This document shows, one piece after another, positions 26,194-35,716 of a DNA stretch of 64,000 nucleotides. A program made the position numbers and the translations under genes. The notes beneath the pieces were generated by a model. The model searched no databases and was not told where the DNA came from. It saw only the letters and a program-made list of their open reading frames with translations. The first letter of the stretch is position 1. Each line of letters starts with the position of its first letter. Source of the DNA: SAR324 cluster bacterium (GTDB taxonomy: Bacteria > SAR324 > NAC60-12); the NCBI GenBank assembly GCA_028281495.1, contig JANQJU010000065.1:44620-108619 (forward strand), given 5' to 3'.

Positions 26194-26673
26194 ATGTGGG
26201 AAACTATTCTCATATTTATTTTCACTGTCGCTACATTTGGTCTTGCGGGAGCTCTCTATTTTCTTCCCACGCTCATCGCCTGGAAGCGAAAAAACATTCA
26301 CACCAAAAAGATTTTCATCGTGAATTTATTCGTAGCTTGGACCGGACTTTTCTGGCTGATCTCTATGGCTTGGGCATTGGGATTCAATATCACCAAGAAG
26401 GACCTGATCAAGGATAAGGTGCAAACGCTGCATCGATTACTTCCTGAAAAGAATGAGCAGCAGACTGTCGATTTTATCGTTGCTCAAACAGGATGGATGA
26501 AAGAAGATGCGATTCGTGTGGTTAATCATATGGTCAAAGAGGGCATGCTGACCGAGGAAATGAATAACGAAGATGGAAGCTGGTACTATTACGTCACTAG
26601 CGATGTCGAAGCAGGTCAAGCCCACTTGCCGATCAGTGCTCGTGCAGAGTCTCTCAAAGTTGACGACGTGTGA
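26194..26673 (+). CDS. Superinfection-immunity-domain membrane protein with C-terminal winged-helix-like part
   Basis: 159 residues. ATG 26194 is preceded by AAGGAGGATCATT. Two membrane helices with YFLPTLIAWKRKNIHTKKIFIVNLF and the Trp-rich second helix match the Imm_superinfect family (PF14373), named after the T4 Imm protein that blocks DNA entry of a second phage; chromosomal members are common and their role is unproven. Residues about 85-140 (QQTVDFIVAQTGWMKEDAIR then MLTEEMNNEDGSWYYYV) look like a small winged helix facing the cytoplasm, an uncommon addition. It ends 25 bp before lhgO. Confidence 0.78.
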   Translation: MWETILIFIFTVATFGLAGALYFLPTLIAWKRKNIHTKKIFIVNLFVAWTGLFWLISMAWALGFNITKKDLIKDKVQTLHRLLPEKNEQQTVDFIVAQTGWMKEDAIRVVNHMVKEGMLTEEMNNEDGSWYYYVTSDVEAGQAHLPISARAESLKVDDV

Positions 26674-26698
26674 TCCTCTCTCTTTCCATAATCCCCTC

Positions 26699-27913
26699 AT
26701 GACTTACGATATCGCAATTATTGGTGGTGGCATTGTCGGACTAGCCACTGCTTTGAAACTTTCCCAACAATTTACCGACAAGCTTGTCGTCATCGAAGCA
26801 GAAACCCATCTTGCAACGCACCAAACCGGACACAACAGCGGAGTGATTCATTCGGGCCTTTATTACAAACCCGGTTCGCTTAAAGCAAAAAATTGCGTTC
26901 GTGGACGAAACGAACTCTATCAATTTTGTGAGACCCACCACCTGCCATTTGATCGGTGTGGCAAGATTGTCGTTGCCACTCAAGACGAAGAAATCCCTCG
27001 CCTCCAAACTTTACACAAACGCGGGGTGATGAATGGCCTCACCGGATTGCGTTGGTTGCAACCTGATGAAATCGCCGAATTCGAACCCCATGCCCAAGGC
27101 CTCTTAGCTCTCCATGTTCCAGAAACTGGTATTGTGGACTATCAACAAGTATCTAACAAATACGGAGATTTGATCGAGGCGTCTGGTGGGCAGATTCAAT
27201 TGAACACTCGGCTGCTGGCTTGCCATACCGGCCCTCATGAAATTGTGCTCAACACCACAAAAGGCGAGATTCGATGCCATTCACTCATCAACTGTTGTGG
27301 ATTGCAATCGGATCGAGTGGCCCGTCTTTGTGGCGCCGATCCTAAGCTGAAGATTATTCCATTCCGAGGGGAATACTATGAATTGATCCCAGAGAAACAA
27401 AACTTGGTTCGTAACCTGATTTACCCAGTTCCTGATCCAGAATTTCCGTTTCTAGGGGTACATTTCACGCGGATGATCCAGGGGGGTGTGGAAGCGGGTC
27501 CCAACGCTGTTTTTGCTTTCAAACGGGAAGGTTATGACCGCTTCAGCTTTTCGTGGCCCGATTTCAAAGAATCGCTAGGCTATTCCGGTTTCCGGTACGT
27601 TGCTTCAAAATATTGGAAAATGGGTGTAGGGGAATTTTATCGTTCGCTGAGCAAACGGGCTTTTGTGAAAGCTTTGCAAAAGCTGCTACCCGAGCTTGAA
27701 TATCAAGATGTACAGCGGTCTGGCGCGGGGGTCCGGGCTCAAGCAGTTGAGCCAGATGGAAGCCTCGTTGACGATTTTCGAATCGTTCAGATGGAAAAGA
27801 TGATTCATGTGCTGAATGCCCCCTCTCCCGCAGCTACGGCTTCTTTGAGCATTGGACAATCAATTGCAGAAATGGCAGGGGAACAATTTGGACTGAAAAA
27901 GAAGTCAAATTGA
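26699..27913 (+). CDS. lhgO: L-2-hydroxyglutarate oxidase
   Basis: 404-residue FAD enzyme of the DAO family that oxidises L-2-hydroxyglutarate to 2-oxoglutarate, passing electrons to quinone or oxygen. The start ATG 26699 begins MTYDIAIIGGGIVGLATAL, the Rossmann dinucleotide motif. The LhgO hallmark THQTGHNSGVIHSGLYY follows near residue 42, and PFRGEYYELIPE and GAGVRAQAV appear later. Length equals the usual about 400 residues. The ribosome binding site is weak (26690-26698), and the gene follows the immunity-domain gene by 25 bp, suggesting cotranscription. It acts as a metabolite-repair enzyme or in lysine/glutarate breakdown. Confidence 0.92.
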   Translation: MTYDIAIIGGGIVGLATALKLSQQFTDKLVVIEAETHLATHQTGHNSGVIHSGLYYKPGSLKAKNCVRGRNELYQFCETHHLPFDRCGKIVVATQDEEIPRLQTLHKRGVMNGLTGLRWLQPDEIAEFEPHAQGLLALHVPETGIVDYQQVSNKYGDLIEASGGQIQLNTRLLACHTGPHEIVLNTTKGEIRCHSLINCCGLQSDRVARLCGADPKLKIIPFRGEYYELIPEKQNLVRNLIYPVPDPEFPFLGVHFTRMIQGGVEAGPNAVFAFKREGYDRFSFSWPDFKESLGYSGFRYVASKYWKMGVGEFYRSLSKRAFVKALQKLLPELEYQDVQRSGAGVRAQAVEPDGSLVDDFRIVQMEKMIHVLNAPSPAATASLSIGQSIAEMAGEQFGLKKKSN

Positions 27914-27952
27914 AACAATTGGCCTAGAAAAAGTAGAAGGCTGAAACTCTCA

Positions 27953-28888
27953 TTAAAGGTATTTTTTTGCATAGTCTGCCAACATGCGGTGGCCGTATAC
28001 TACGATTTCTTTGGCTTTACGAAACTCCGACATTGCTTTGAACTTCTGGAATTCTTCTTCACGGGCTTCAGGCCATCGACTCAACTGTTTTTGTTCGGTT
28101 TGGTATTTTAAAACCCCTGCGATGGTGTAAGCCACCCAATGGCTCCAGCCCCGAGCAAGCGCGTGAAACGGAGTTTCTCCTTGAAGGTGTTGCAAACCAT
28201 ATTGATCGCATAGATCTGCGGCAGCCAATTGTCCCGCCATATGACACAGAAACAATTGACGACGCATCCGCTTGATAAGATAAAATTGACCCTTCAAATA
28301 GATGACTGGATAGCTGTAGTGTAGAAACTCATCGAGAAAATTAATTTTGAACTGCGGCGGTTCTTTCATCTGCATACCTAAGATGAGATGCCAATCCACC
28401 CATTGGAACTTAATGTCGGTGGGAGGGTTGTGTCGCAATTTTTTGAGAAAGGCTTGAATCGGCTGGAGGAACGGAACGAGATCCATCTCAGGGCCAATCA
28501 CGTCGTCATGACAAAACTCGCAAATGTGCCCCAATCCTTTTACCGATTCTACCGAATGGGGAAATCGGCACAAAAAACAACGTTTGGCTTCAGCAAAACA
28601 TTCTTGACATACAGTTTTATCGTAATCGGCATAATACGACATCCATGCGGGAATATTTTTGCTACACAAGTAACAAGACATGCCAGTGTCTTCCATTGCA
28701 TCTCGGCAAAACTCACATACGGCACCTAATCCAGGATAAATTTCCAAGGCATTGGAAGGAAATTTACATTTCTTGCAGCGTGGTGTGGTACGGAAACAGT
28801 TCAAGCAAACTTTCACCCCATGATCTTCATAAAACGACTGTCCTTCTGGAACCGGATTTTCGCATACGTAGCAGTTTTCTTGGGTCAT
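27953..28888 (-). CDS. Protein with two tandem LIM-like eight-cysteine zinc modules
   Basis: 311 residues from ATG 28888, which overlaps the stop of the upstream zinc-ribbon gene by 4 bp. Two homologous modules of about 52 residues lie at residues 5-60 and 70-125. Each has four CxxC pairs: CYVC, CLNC, CKKC and CEFC in the first; CYLC, CQEC, CFLC and CEFC in the second. The spacing would hold two zinc ions per module, much like LIM domains. The remaining 180 residues are helical and resemble the region that follows LIM in bacterial DA1-like proteins, but no HExxH protease motif is visible. It may be an adaptor or scaffold; the partner is likely the coupled membrane protein. Confidence 0.7.
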   Translation of the reverse strand: MTQENCYVCENPVPEGQSFYEDHGVKVCLNCFRTTPRCKKCKFPSNALEIYPGLGAVCEFCRDAMEDTGMSCYLCSKNIPAWMSYYADYDKTVCQECFAEAKRCFLCRFPHSVESVKGLGHICEFCHDDVIGPEMDLVPFLQPIQAFLKKLRHNPPTDIKFQWVDWHLILGMQMKEPPQFKINFLDEFLHYSYPVIYLKGQFYLIKRMRRQLFLCHMAGQLAAADLCDQYGLQHLQGETPFHALARGWSHWVAYTIAGVLKYQTEQKQLSRWPEAREEEFQKFKAMSEFRKAKEIVVYGHRMLADYAKKYL

Positions 28889-29337
28889 CCTTCCCATTTT
28901 TCCAAATGTCCTTTCGGTGTCATTTTTAGTTCTTGCTGTTTGAGCCATTGGTCGCTTCGCAATCTTTCCAACATAGGTCCTACCCATCGCATGAGAATAA
29001 AGGGAACGCAAGCCATCGAAATCGACACTATTGGTGTGAATTTAATAAAAGTGTGCAGAATAAGGATCAAAAACCATAACGCCACAAACAGCAGTCGATG
29101 AGAAATAAACCATTCCACTTTTTCCATCAAATATAGCCGTATCGCATACACTGGATCCCAATCCCCACATTGTGGGCAAGATCCTGGCCCTTCAATTTTA
29201 GTTTGGCAAGATCGGCAACGATATGCCATTGCAGCCAGGGTTTTTTGCATTAAAAAAGGATCTTTTTTCCCACATTTCGGGCATCTTTTAGAACTCTGCA
29301 AAATGAGATCATCGCAGTAATCGCACTTGAGTTTCAT
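28885..29337 (-). CDS. Zinc-ribbon protein with membrane hairpin
   Basis: 150 residues. The N-terminus has two zinc ribbons: CDYCDD...CPKCG (residues 5-23) and CRSC...CPQCG (41-58). Two membrane helices follow (LLFVALWFLILILHTFI and PIVSISMACVPFILM, about residues 81-118), and a charged tail. The ribbon would lie in the cytoplasm and may bind protein or nucleic acid. ATGA overlap with the next gene couples it to the LIM-like protein. No family is recognised. Confidence 0.65.
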   Translation of the reverse strand: MKLKCDYCDDLILQSSKRCPKCGKKDPFLMQKTLAAMAYRCRSCQTKIEGPGSCPQCGDWDPVYAIRLYLMEKVEWFISHRLLFVALWFLILILHTFIKFTPIVSISMACVPFILMRWVGPMLERLRSDQWLKQQELKMTPKGHLEKWEG

Positions 29338-29399
29338 GGACCGTTTTCCTCAATATAGTGTAACTTCGTTATCTTTCACCTTCTTCCCAAATCAAAATC

Positions 29400-30029
29400 A
29401 TGATGCGTCTTTCACTATTTGGATCTATCAAACCAATCTTTGTCCTTTGTATTTTGAGCGTCTGGATTCCTACAGCCTTGTGTCAGACAACAAATCCTGG
29501 TGAACCATCGCCAAATCTGTCACCGAATCCTGAAAATCAACAAACTACAAATCAAATGGAAACCCCAAAAACGGAAGAAAACTCTGATAAAACTGAGCCA
29601 AATGACGAGAATGGCTCCTTAAGCACAAACGAATGGATAGCGATATCGGGGGTTACCGTCCTTTATGTCGCTGTGATCAATGGAATCAAAAATACCGGGC
29701 GCGTTGAAGGAGGTAACAAAGCAATTGGATGGACTTACGTTTACGCGGGGGCAGCGGGTACTCTTGGCAACTCAAGCCCCTCTACATTGAACTACTGGTT
29801 GGGAGGGACTTTAAGTTTAGCGGCTTACAATTTCACAATCCTGGAGAACCCGGATATTCCTCGAAGCAAAGTAGTGCATGACAATCTAGTCATATTCAAT
29901 TTACTCATCGCTAGCGCTATCGCTCAAGGTGTATACAATACGTACTTTTCTGGGAACGACGAAGAAACAAAAATTTCTCCCTACTGGACCAACGAAAAGG
30001 TCGGATTGTCTGTAAGCCTCAAATTTTGA
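29400..30029 (+). CDS. Secreted or membrane protein of unknown function
   Basis: 209 residues. A signal peptide (cleavage near ALCQ, residue 29) is followed by a Pro/Asn/Glu/Thr-rich linker (30-73). A hydrophobic, Gly- and Ala-rich region (78-180) then contains three to four possible membrane segments (EWIAISGVTVLYVAVI, GWTYVYAGAAGTLG, LVIFNLLIASAIAQG). The end KVGLSVSLKF, with terminal Phe, is compatible with an outer membrane protein. No family is recognised. It is divergent from the zinc-ribbon gene and convergent with the carboxylase gene. Confidence 0.55.
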   Translation: MMRLSLFGSIKPIFVLCILSVWIPTALCQTTNPGEPSPNLSPNPENQQTTNQMETPKTEENSDKTEPNDENGSLSTNEWIAISGVTVLYVAVINGIKNTGRVEGGNKAIGWTYVYAGAAGTLGNSSPSTLNYWLGGTLSLAAYNFTILENPDIPRSKVVHDNLVIFNLLIASAIAQGVYNTYFSGNDEETKISPYWTNEKVGLSVSLKF

Positions 30030-30043
30030 TACTGCAAATCCAT

Positions 30044-33000
30044 CTAGGCTCCGGCCTGTTTTACTGGCTCCACGACGAAAAGCAGGTCACCGCGGCTAAC
30101 CGTTTGCCCATCTTCGGGGATAATCCGTTTGACCCGATACTGAAAATCCGATGAATAAAGAGCCGTATCGCCCGCCTTAAATTTTTCAAGGGAAACGTCG
30201 TTGAACACTTTCATAGATTCAAGCAAACACATCGTGTGATTGGTTGAAACCACTTGGTTTTCCTCCACATAAGAAGGTTCACTAGGAGATGAAGCCCGAT
30301 AAAACGCCCCAGTTTGAGGAGAAAGCACTTTCAATTCCGTAGAGTCAGGAATAGCAATGGTTTCCACATCAATTGCAGCCATGCTGGATCCCGCATAGTT
30401 TTTTGTTTTTTCACTCAATTGCTGAAAATCTGTCCGTGACATGAAGTGACGAACATAACCTGTATCGTAATCTCCGGATTGAAAAACGGGGTCTGCTAAG
30501 AAGGCTTCCATCAAAGCAATATTGGTACACACTCCGTGAACTCGAACTCGTTGGAGATAATTTTGCAAACGTTCAATCACTTCCGACCGAGTTTCTCCCC
30601 ATGCAATCAATTGCACTATCAAACTGTCATAATAAGGTGGAATGGATGTTTTGGAACCAATAGCGGGCAAAACCCGGATATGTTCCGCAGTGGGAAAGGC
30701 TACTTCCGAAACTTCACCCGGATCAGGAAGAAAGACGCCGGTGCCGTCTGCTTGTAATTCAATTTTCTCTGCGGTGATTCGAAGTTCCATAGCGTGACCT
30801 TTGAGGTCGAACCGCATGTCGGCAATACTTTGGCCTTCCGCAATCTCTAATTGCTTTTGAACTAGATCCACATCGGTAACCATCTCACTGACAGGATGCT
30901 CCACTTGAAGTCGCGTATTCATCTCCATAAAATAAACACTTTCCGATTGCCGGTCGAAGATGAATTCTACGGTACCTGCCCCAATATAGTTGATTTCGTC
31001 GATAATTGTTCTCGCATAGTCGAACAGTTGTTCCACTATCGATTGAGGTAGGTGGTCTCCTGATGATTCTTCAATCAACTTTTGATAGTTGCGTTGTACT
31101 GAACAGTCCCTCGCTCCTAATATTTGAGAATTGCCGTAGCTGTCACGCAGTACTTGAATTTCAACATGACGCATCGAGGTGATGTACTTTTCCAGATACA
31201 GTTCCCCATTGCCAAAAGCATTGAGAGCCTCCTGAGACATTTGCCCAAAGATCTGAACAAATTCCTCTGGTTTTTCTACGACACGGATTCCTTTACCTCC
31301 CCCGCCATGAGCCGACTTTATGAGTACAGGAAATCCAATCTCTTTTGCCACTTCCTGGGCCTGGTTGGGATCCGTCAAAACCCCATCACTGCCGGGAACT
31401 ACGGGGACTTGCAATCGTTTCGCAGTGGCAATGGCATTGGTCTTGTTTCCCATCAAATTCATGCTCCACGCAGTGGGTCCAATGAAATTGAGATCATGCT
31501 CTCGGCAGATTTCTGCAAACTTCGGAGATTCTGAGAGAAATCCAATCCCCGGATGCAAAGCATCTGCTTCTTCCTGTTCCGCCACTTTGATCACGCTCAT
31601 AGCATTCAAATAGCTTTCCTGAGGGGTATTTCCACCGATACACACAAGACGATCATTCTCATTAAGCAGCGTTGTGGGATAACTATCCATGTCCGCATCG
31701 GACTGCACCAAAACGACATTTTTTCCAGCATCATGCGCCCCTTGAATAAGACGTGCCGCCGTGCAACCTCTTGCATGAACGAGCATTCTGTGGATCGGTT
31801 TGAAGTGAAGTGCTTGATTGAAAGAATCGGTATGCTCACTTGCTGGTGTTTGTGGAGGACCATACTCTCCTGCTAATATTCGGGAGATTACGCCCCGAAT
31901 CGTCAACTGCGCCATCGGGATTTGCGAATCGATTTGCTGCAATCTTCCGTCAATCGCTTCATCAAACGGGTTGTGGACTAAACCGTCCATACTTCCAACT
32001 TTGGCCGAAAGGTAGTTAGCAAGAATAGCATTCATAGGAAGATGGCTTTCGACTACCAACTGGCCTGCAAAGGACATCATGGTTCCAGAAAGATAATAGG
32101 TCTTGACCAATCGATGGGTCACGAAACTTGCTTGAGCACCGCCCGTACAATCACGATATCCAAAACAAATGATAGGCAGGTCGTTGCCTTTGATAAACCG
32201 AGTGATGCGATCATTAACAACGGCCATTGAAAACAGCGCTCCAGCCCCCTCTTTAGTCTGCATTCCCCCGGAAGATATGAACATGATTACCGGCAGTTTG
32301 CGGACGGTACATTCGACTAAAAGCTGGCATACTTTATCGCAGCTCGCCATGTCAAAAGCCCCCGCTTGAAACAAGGTATTGCTAATGACCAATCCCACCT
32401 TTCGTTTCCGTTTGTCGTCTACATAGTTGGCAACCCCCGTGATCACGCCGCAGGGTGGAATGTTGTTGTCTAAAGCCTTTTCAATCGATTGACGGAAACC
32501 TGGAAACTTAACAGGATCCCCGGTCATGTGATCCCGAAACAATTCCTCAAAATCTTGAAAAAACTGATCGATGATTTCGGACGCTGTAATGTGCTTCTTT
32601 TTGTATTCTCGTATTAGATTTTGGATCAGCAAATCTTTATAAGCCCGATCCAGCCGATTCCAAAAATCTTTGATTCCGATATTTCGAGGAGTGATTTTCC
32701 CATCAAACTTTCCTCCTTGATGAGCTGTTTGTAAGGACGGCAAAAGGTTGGAAAAATAATACCGAACCAATCCGAACAAAGGTGGGCTGAGTCGTGGGAA
32801 AGCTCGCTGCTTCCAATCGCTGATAGTCTGCATGATCTGGTCACAGTTTTTCTGGGATACAAAGATGCGCAACCATTTGAAAAAACGATCTCTTGTGTCA
32901 GTCGCCTCAACTTGAATAGAACTTTTTTCGAACTCTTTTAGCGCTAAATCAAATGCACTTTCGAAGAGTTTTTCAACAGACTCTTTTTTGATCTGGTTGG

Positions 33001-34582
33001 TGCCGTTTAACTCCCCTGCAATCATGGCCAGACTTTCCATGATGCTATTGAACAAAAGGTCGAACAGTATGATGTTTTGAAAATTTTTCCGAAAACTGAG
33101 GCTGATGGTGTGATCTCTCAACACATCGAGAAGAGTAGGGTTTTTAATTGGAACCACATCGATCGAATTGGTCTGCCCCAAGTATTCATAAAGTTGTGTT
33201 AGGCTCTCTCGGGCGTTCTCTTTCCAATAATTGTAAAGGTAGAGCGAGATATCCGAAGTGAGTTCCTTAACGGCAGTTTCAAATTTTTCCTTGGGATCCC
33301 CCATGAAAAAAACGACGATTTTTCCTGGCTCACTATCTTTATTTTGTGCAGCTTCCACATAACGTTTAAACTTTCGATACAGTTCTTCTTGATATCGCAA
33401 CTCCATGGGCAATTTGAGCCATTTTTGAAAATTTTCCTGTCTTGCTTTCGCCAAGCGTTCTTGAAGTTGTCCGGTTGGAACTGTCAACGCACTGAGCCGG
33501 GAATAACTGGAAATGGCCCCCCTCTGAAGCTTGTAACGCAGCTTGAGATACCTCAAAAATCGGTAAGCATCGCCAAAAATATTAAGGATCCCCGTAGGGG
33601 TTTTGTCGGTGATCCGATTGTCCTCAATCCACATTTCAGACGGGTTGAGATAATGCTGAATACTTTGACGGTAGTGGTCGTAAAAAAAGTCATGGTTTCT
33701 CAGCAAGGCTTTGGCATTGGCCTCAATACAGTCGACTGAACTTAAAATAGCTTTACGGAGATTAGGTAGTAGGTGTGCTTGTTCAGGAGTATAATCAACA
33801 ATTCCATCAAAGTATCCCATTTGGCACAGCTCGTAGGCGGAAGTCCCAACGTACTTGGCACATTCCTCCCATGACAGGTTATACTTCCGAGCAATATTGC
33901 TCAGGCCTTTTGGATGAATGGTGTTGAACACGCCATCGCGCAAAGAGAGTAGTATATTCGTAGTTGCGAGTGGGATAGCCCCCCCACTGTAGCCCTGACC
34001 AAATACGATGCCCACGGTAGGAAGTTGTAAATTCGCCATTTCTGCAATCAAGAAAGAAATACTATGCGACTGATTCCCCAAATTGGATTCAGAATCCGCA
34101 GCAGCTCCCGGAGTGTCCATAAATGTGATCAACGGCATACCGTGAGAAGCAAAAAACCGGACTTTTTCAGCGGCTCTCAGATGATGTCGAGGAGACCACA
34201 CTCCTGAACTGCTTTTGCGATTTTGTGCGATGAACCCAAACCGCCGCACCCTCCCTTGAGTCACGAACTCGATTTCTGCCATAAACAAAGGGCCATCACT
34301 TTCTTCCTGGATAACATTTCCTCCCAAATTTTTGATAACTTCCGGTGCACTTTTACGTTTGGGGTTATCTGATGGCATTACGGTCTGTTGAATATAAGAG
34401 TCCACATCCAAGTTTTTTAATCGCTGGATATTTTCATCAATTTCGGCAAGAGAAATGACTCCTTCTAATGACGATTCATCAAAATAAGAAGGGCGTTGTC
34501 CTGGCAGCAACGATAAATCATTAGACATGATCTCGGCTTGTACAAACAGCGGACGTTTCTTTTTCCGTAAAGTTTGAGGCAT
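30044..34582 (-). CDS. Four-domain acyl-CoA carboxylase: CT-alpha, CT-beta, biotin carboxylase, biotin carrier
   Basis: 1512 residues from ATG 34582 (AGGAAAAACGCT upstream); an ATG at 34645 is less likely. Order: AccA-like carboxyltransferase (about 40-300; ITFMDTPGAAADSES, GQGYSGGAIPLA), a helical linker, AccD-like carboxyltransferase without a zinc finger (about 690-900; ISSGGMQTKEGAG, RDCTGGAQASF), biotin carboxylase with ATP-grasp (about 925-1375; KSAHGGGGKGIRVV, HVEIQVLRD, EMNTRLQVEHPVSEM) and a biotin carrier domain with the lysine in LLESMKVF near 1456. It would carboxylate acetyl-CoA or a related acyl-CoA for fatty acid or propionate metabolism. All steps sit on one chain with carboxyltransferase first, unlike eukaryotic ACC, where biotin carboxylase is first. 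Confidence 0.9.
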   Translation of the reverse strand: MPQTLRKKKRPLFVQAEIMSNDLSLLPGQRPSYFDESSLEGVISLAEIDENIQRLKNLDVDSYIQQTVMPSDNPKRKSAPEVIKNLGGNVIQEESDGPLFMAEIEFVTQGRVRRFGFIAQNRKSSSGVWSPRHHLRAAEKVRFFASHGMPLITFMDTPGAAADSESNLGNQSHSISFLIAEMANLQLPTVGIVFGQGYSGGAIPLATTNILLSLRDGVFNTIHPKGLSNIARKYNLSWEECAKYVGTSAYELCQMGYFDGIVDYTPEQAHLLPNLRKAILSSVDCIEANAKALLRNHDFFYDHYRQSIQHYLNPSEMWIEDNRITDKTPTGILNIFGDAYRFLRYLKLRYKLQRGAISSYSRLSALTVPTGQLQERLAKARQENFQKWLKLPMELRYQEELYRKFKRYVEAAQNKDSEPGKIVVFFMGDPKEKFETAVKELTSDISLYLYNYWKENARESLTQLYEYLGQTNSIDVVPIKNPTLLDVLRDHTISLSFRKNFQNIILFDLLFNSIMESLAMIAGELNGTNQIKKESVEKLFESAFDLALKEFEKSSIQVEATDTRDRFFKWLRIFVSQKNCDQIMQTISDWKQRAFPRLSPPLFGLVRYYFSNLLPSLQTAHQGGKFDGKITPRNIGIKDFWNRLDRAYKDLLIQNLIREYKKKHITASEIIDQFFQDFEELFRDHMTGDPVKFPGFRQSIEKALDNNIPPCGVITGVANYVDDKRKRKVGLVISNTLFQAGAFDMASCDKVCQLLVECTVRKLPVIMFISSGGMQTKEGAGALFSMAVVNDRITRFIKGNDLPIICFGYRDCTGGAQASFVTHRLVKTYYLSGTMMSFAGQLVVESHLPMNAILANYLSAKVGSMDGLVHNPFDEAIDGRLQQIDSQIPMAQLTIRGVISRILAGEYGPPQTPASEHTDSFNQALHFKPIHRMLVHARGCTAARLIQGAHDAGKNVVLVQSDADMDSYPTTLLNENDRLVCIGGNTPQESYLNAMSVIKVAEQEEADALHPGIGFLSESPKFAEICREHDLNFIGPTAWSMNLMGNKTNAIATAKRLQVPVVPGSDGVLTDPNQAQEVAKEIGFPVLIKSAHGGGGKGIRVVEKPEEFVQIFGQMSQEALNAFGNGELYLEKYITSMRHVEIQVLRDSYGNSQILGARDCSVQRNYQKLIEESSGDHLPQSIVEQLFDYARTIIDEINYIGAGTVEFIFDRQSESVYFMEMNTRLQVEHPVSEMVTDVDLVQKQLEIAEGQSIADMRFDLKGHAMELRITAEKIELQADGTGVFLPDPGEVSEVAFPTAEHIRVLPAIGSKTSIPPYYDSLIVQLIAWGETRSEVIERLQNYLQRVRVHGVCTNIALMEAFLADPVFQSGDYDTGYVRHFMSRTDFQQLSEKTKNYAGSSMAAIDVETIAIPDSTELKVLSPQTGAFYRASSPSEPSYVEENQVVSTNHTMCLLESMKVFNDVSLEKFKAGDTALYSSDFQYRVKRIIPEDGQTVSRGDLLFVVEPVKQAGA

Positions 34583-34665
34583 AGCGTTTTTCCTATTATT
34601 ATCAATATTTTGTGAACAAGCTGAATCAGCTTTTGTCACAATCACAAATACAGTTACGAGAAATT

Positions 34666-35175
34666 ATGAAGGAGCTACAATATATTAATTCCGATTTACT
34701 GGCTACTGTAACCCAACAAGCGCAATCATCTTCAAGACGGCGAAAAAATTACAACTTTCATCAAGAAAATGAAGCATTAAATCGCCTCTTGAATGCAGTC
34801 GAGCCTGATAGTTATGTTTGCCCCCACCGCCATGCCACTCCTCCCAAAGATGAATGCATTTTGCTGTTGCAGGGCAAAGGTGCAGCCATAGTATTTGAAG
34901 AAACCGGTGATCTGAAACAAATCTATCTGCTAGATCCCGATCAAGGCAAATGGGGAATCGATATTCCAGGGGGGACTTTTCATACGATAATTGCTTTGAA
35001 AACTAGTTCTGTATTTTACGAAGTGAAATTAGGACCTTACGTCCCAACATCTGACAAAGAATTTGCTTCCTGGGCGCCCCGAGAAGGCGATCCTGAAGTG
35101 CCTTCGTATCTCAAATCACTTCATCAGGAAGTTTGCACTATCATGGGAGTTGCAACTGAATTGGCTTTATCCTGA
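34666..35175 (+). CDS. WbuC-family cupin metalloprotein
   Basis: 169-residue cupin from ATG 34666 (GAGAAATT upstream); a GTG at 34612 would add 18 residues. The WbuC pattern is complete: NYNFHQENEALNRLLNAVEP, SYVCPHRHATPPKDE with cupin metal ligands His, His and Glu, IPGGTFHTIIAL with the last His, and EVKLGPYVPTSDKEFASWAP. WbuC proteins are often found in polysaccharide or carbohydrate loci; their reaction is unknown. It is divergent from the carboxylase and its 3' end overlaps the convergent yajL-like gene by 52 bp. Confidence 0.88.
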   Translation: MKELQYINSDLLATVTQQAQSSSRRRKNYNFHQENEALNRLLNAVEPDSYVCPHRHATPPKDECILLLQGKGAAIVFEETGDLKQIYLLDPDQGKWGIDIPGGTFHTIIALKTSSVFYEVKLGPYVPTSDKEFASWAPREGDPEVPSYLKSLHQEVCTIMGVATELALS

Positions 35176-35684
35176 GAATAGAGCAACTCAACAAGCTTCA
35201 ATGCAAACTCAATAGCCGTGCCCGGTCCTCGGCTGGTCACACAATGACCGTCAACAACCACCCTAGATTCAACTTGTTTTTGATTTGGCAAGAGCTGGGT
35301 AAAATTCGGGTGGCTTGTCGCCTCACGGTTTTCCAAAAGTCCATGGGTGGCAAAAACCACCGCAGGCGAAGCACAGATTGCAGCATGCCAGCGGTCTTTC
35401 TGTTTCTGAAGCTCCAGGAGCTGTTTAAGCTCCACAGAATCGCGCAGATTCTCTGCTCCAGGCATGCCCCCAGGAATAGCAATCAAATCATAAGTTTGGT
35501 TTAGACAATCTTGAATCATAGCATCTGCAACCAACTTCACCCCTCGTGAAGCAGTAATCTGTAAGCTTTCACCCACTGCGGCCACGGTTACATCGGCACC
35601 TGCACGTCTCAATACATCAATAATGCAAACAGCTTCGATCTCCTCTACTTGTTCTGCAATAGGTACCAGCACTTTTTTAGTCAT
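35124..35684 (-). CDS. yajL: DJ-1/PfpI family protein, YajL-like
   Basis: 186 residues, the usual size. The DJ-1 nucleophile elbow AAICASPAVV contains the reactive Cys (about residue 105). The conserved Glu of the pocket is in EEIEAVCIIDVLRRAG, and DLIAIPGGMPGAENL is typical of the YajL/ThiJ branch. Such proteins act as deglycases/glyoxalase-like enzymes or oxidative-stress chaperones in the cytosol; which activity applies is debated. The gene starts with MTKKVLVPIA, preceded by GGAGGACAACC. Confidence 0.88.
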   Translation of the reverse strand: MTKKVLVPIAEQVEEIEAVCIIDVLRRAGADVTVAAVGESLQITASRGVKLVADAMIQDCLNQTYDLIAIPGGMPGAENLRDSVELKQLLELQKQKDRWHAAICASPAVVFATHGLLENREATSHPNFTQLLPNQKQVESRVVVDGHCVTSRGPGTAIEFALKLVELLYSQDKANSVATPMIVQTS

Positions 35685-35716
35685 GGTTGTCCTCCTCAGT
35701 CGTTTATGGAAAGCTC

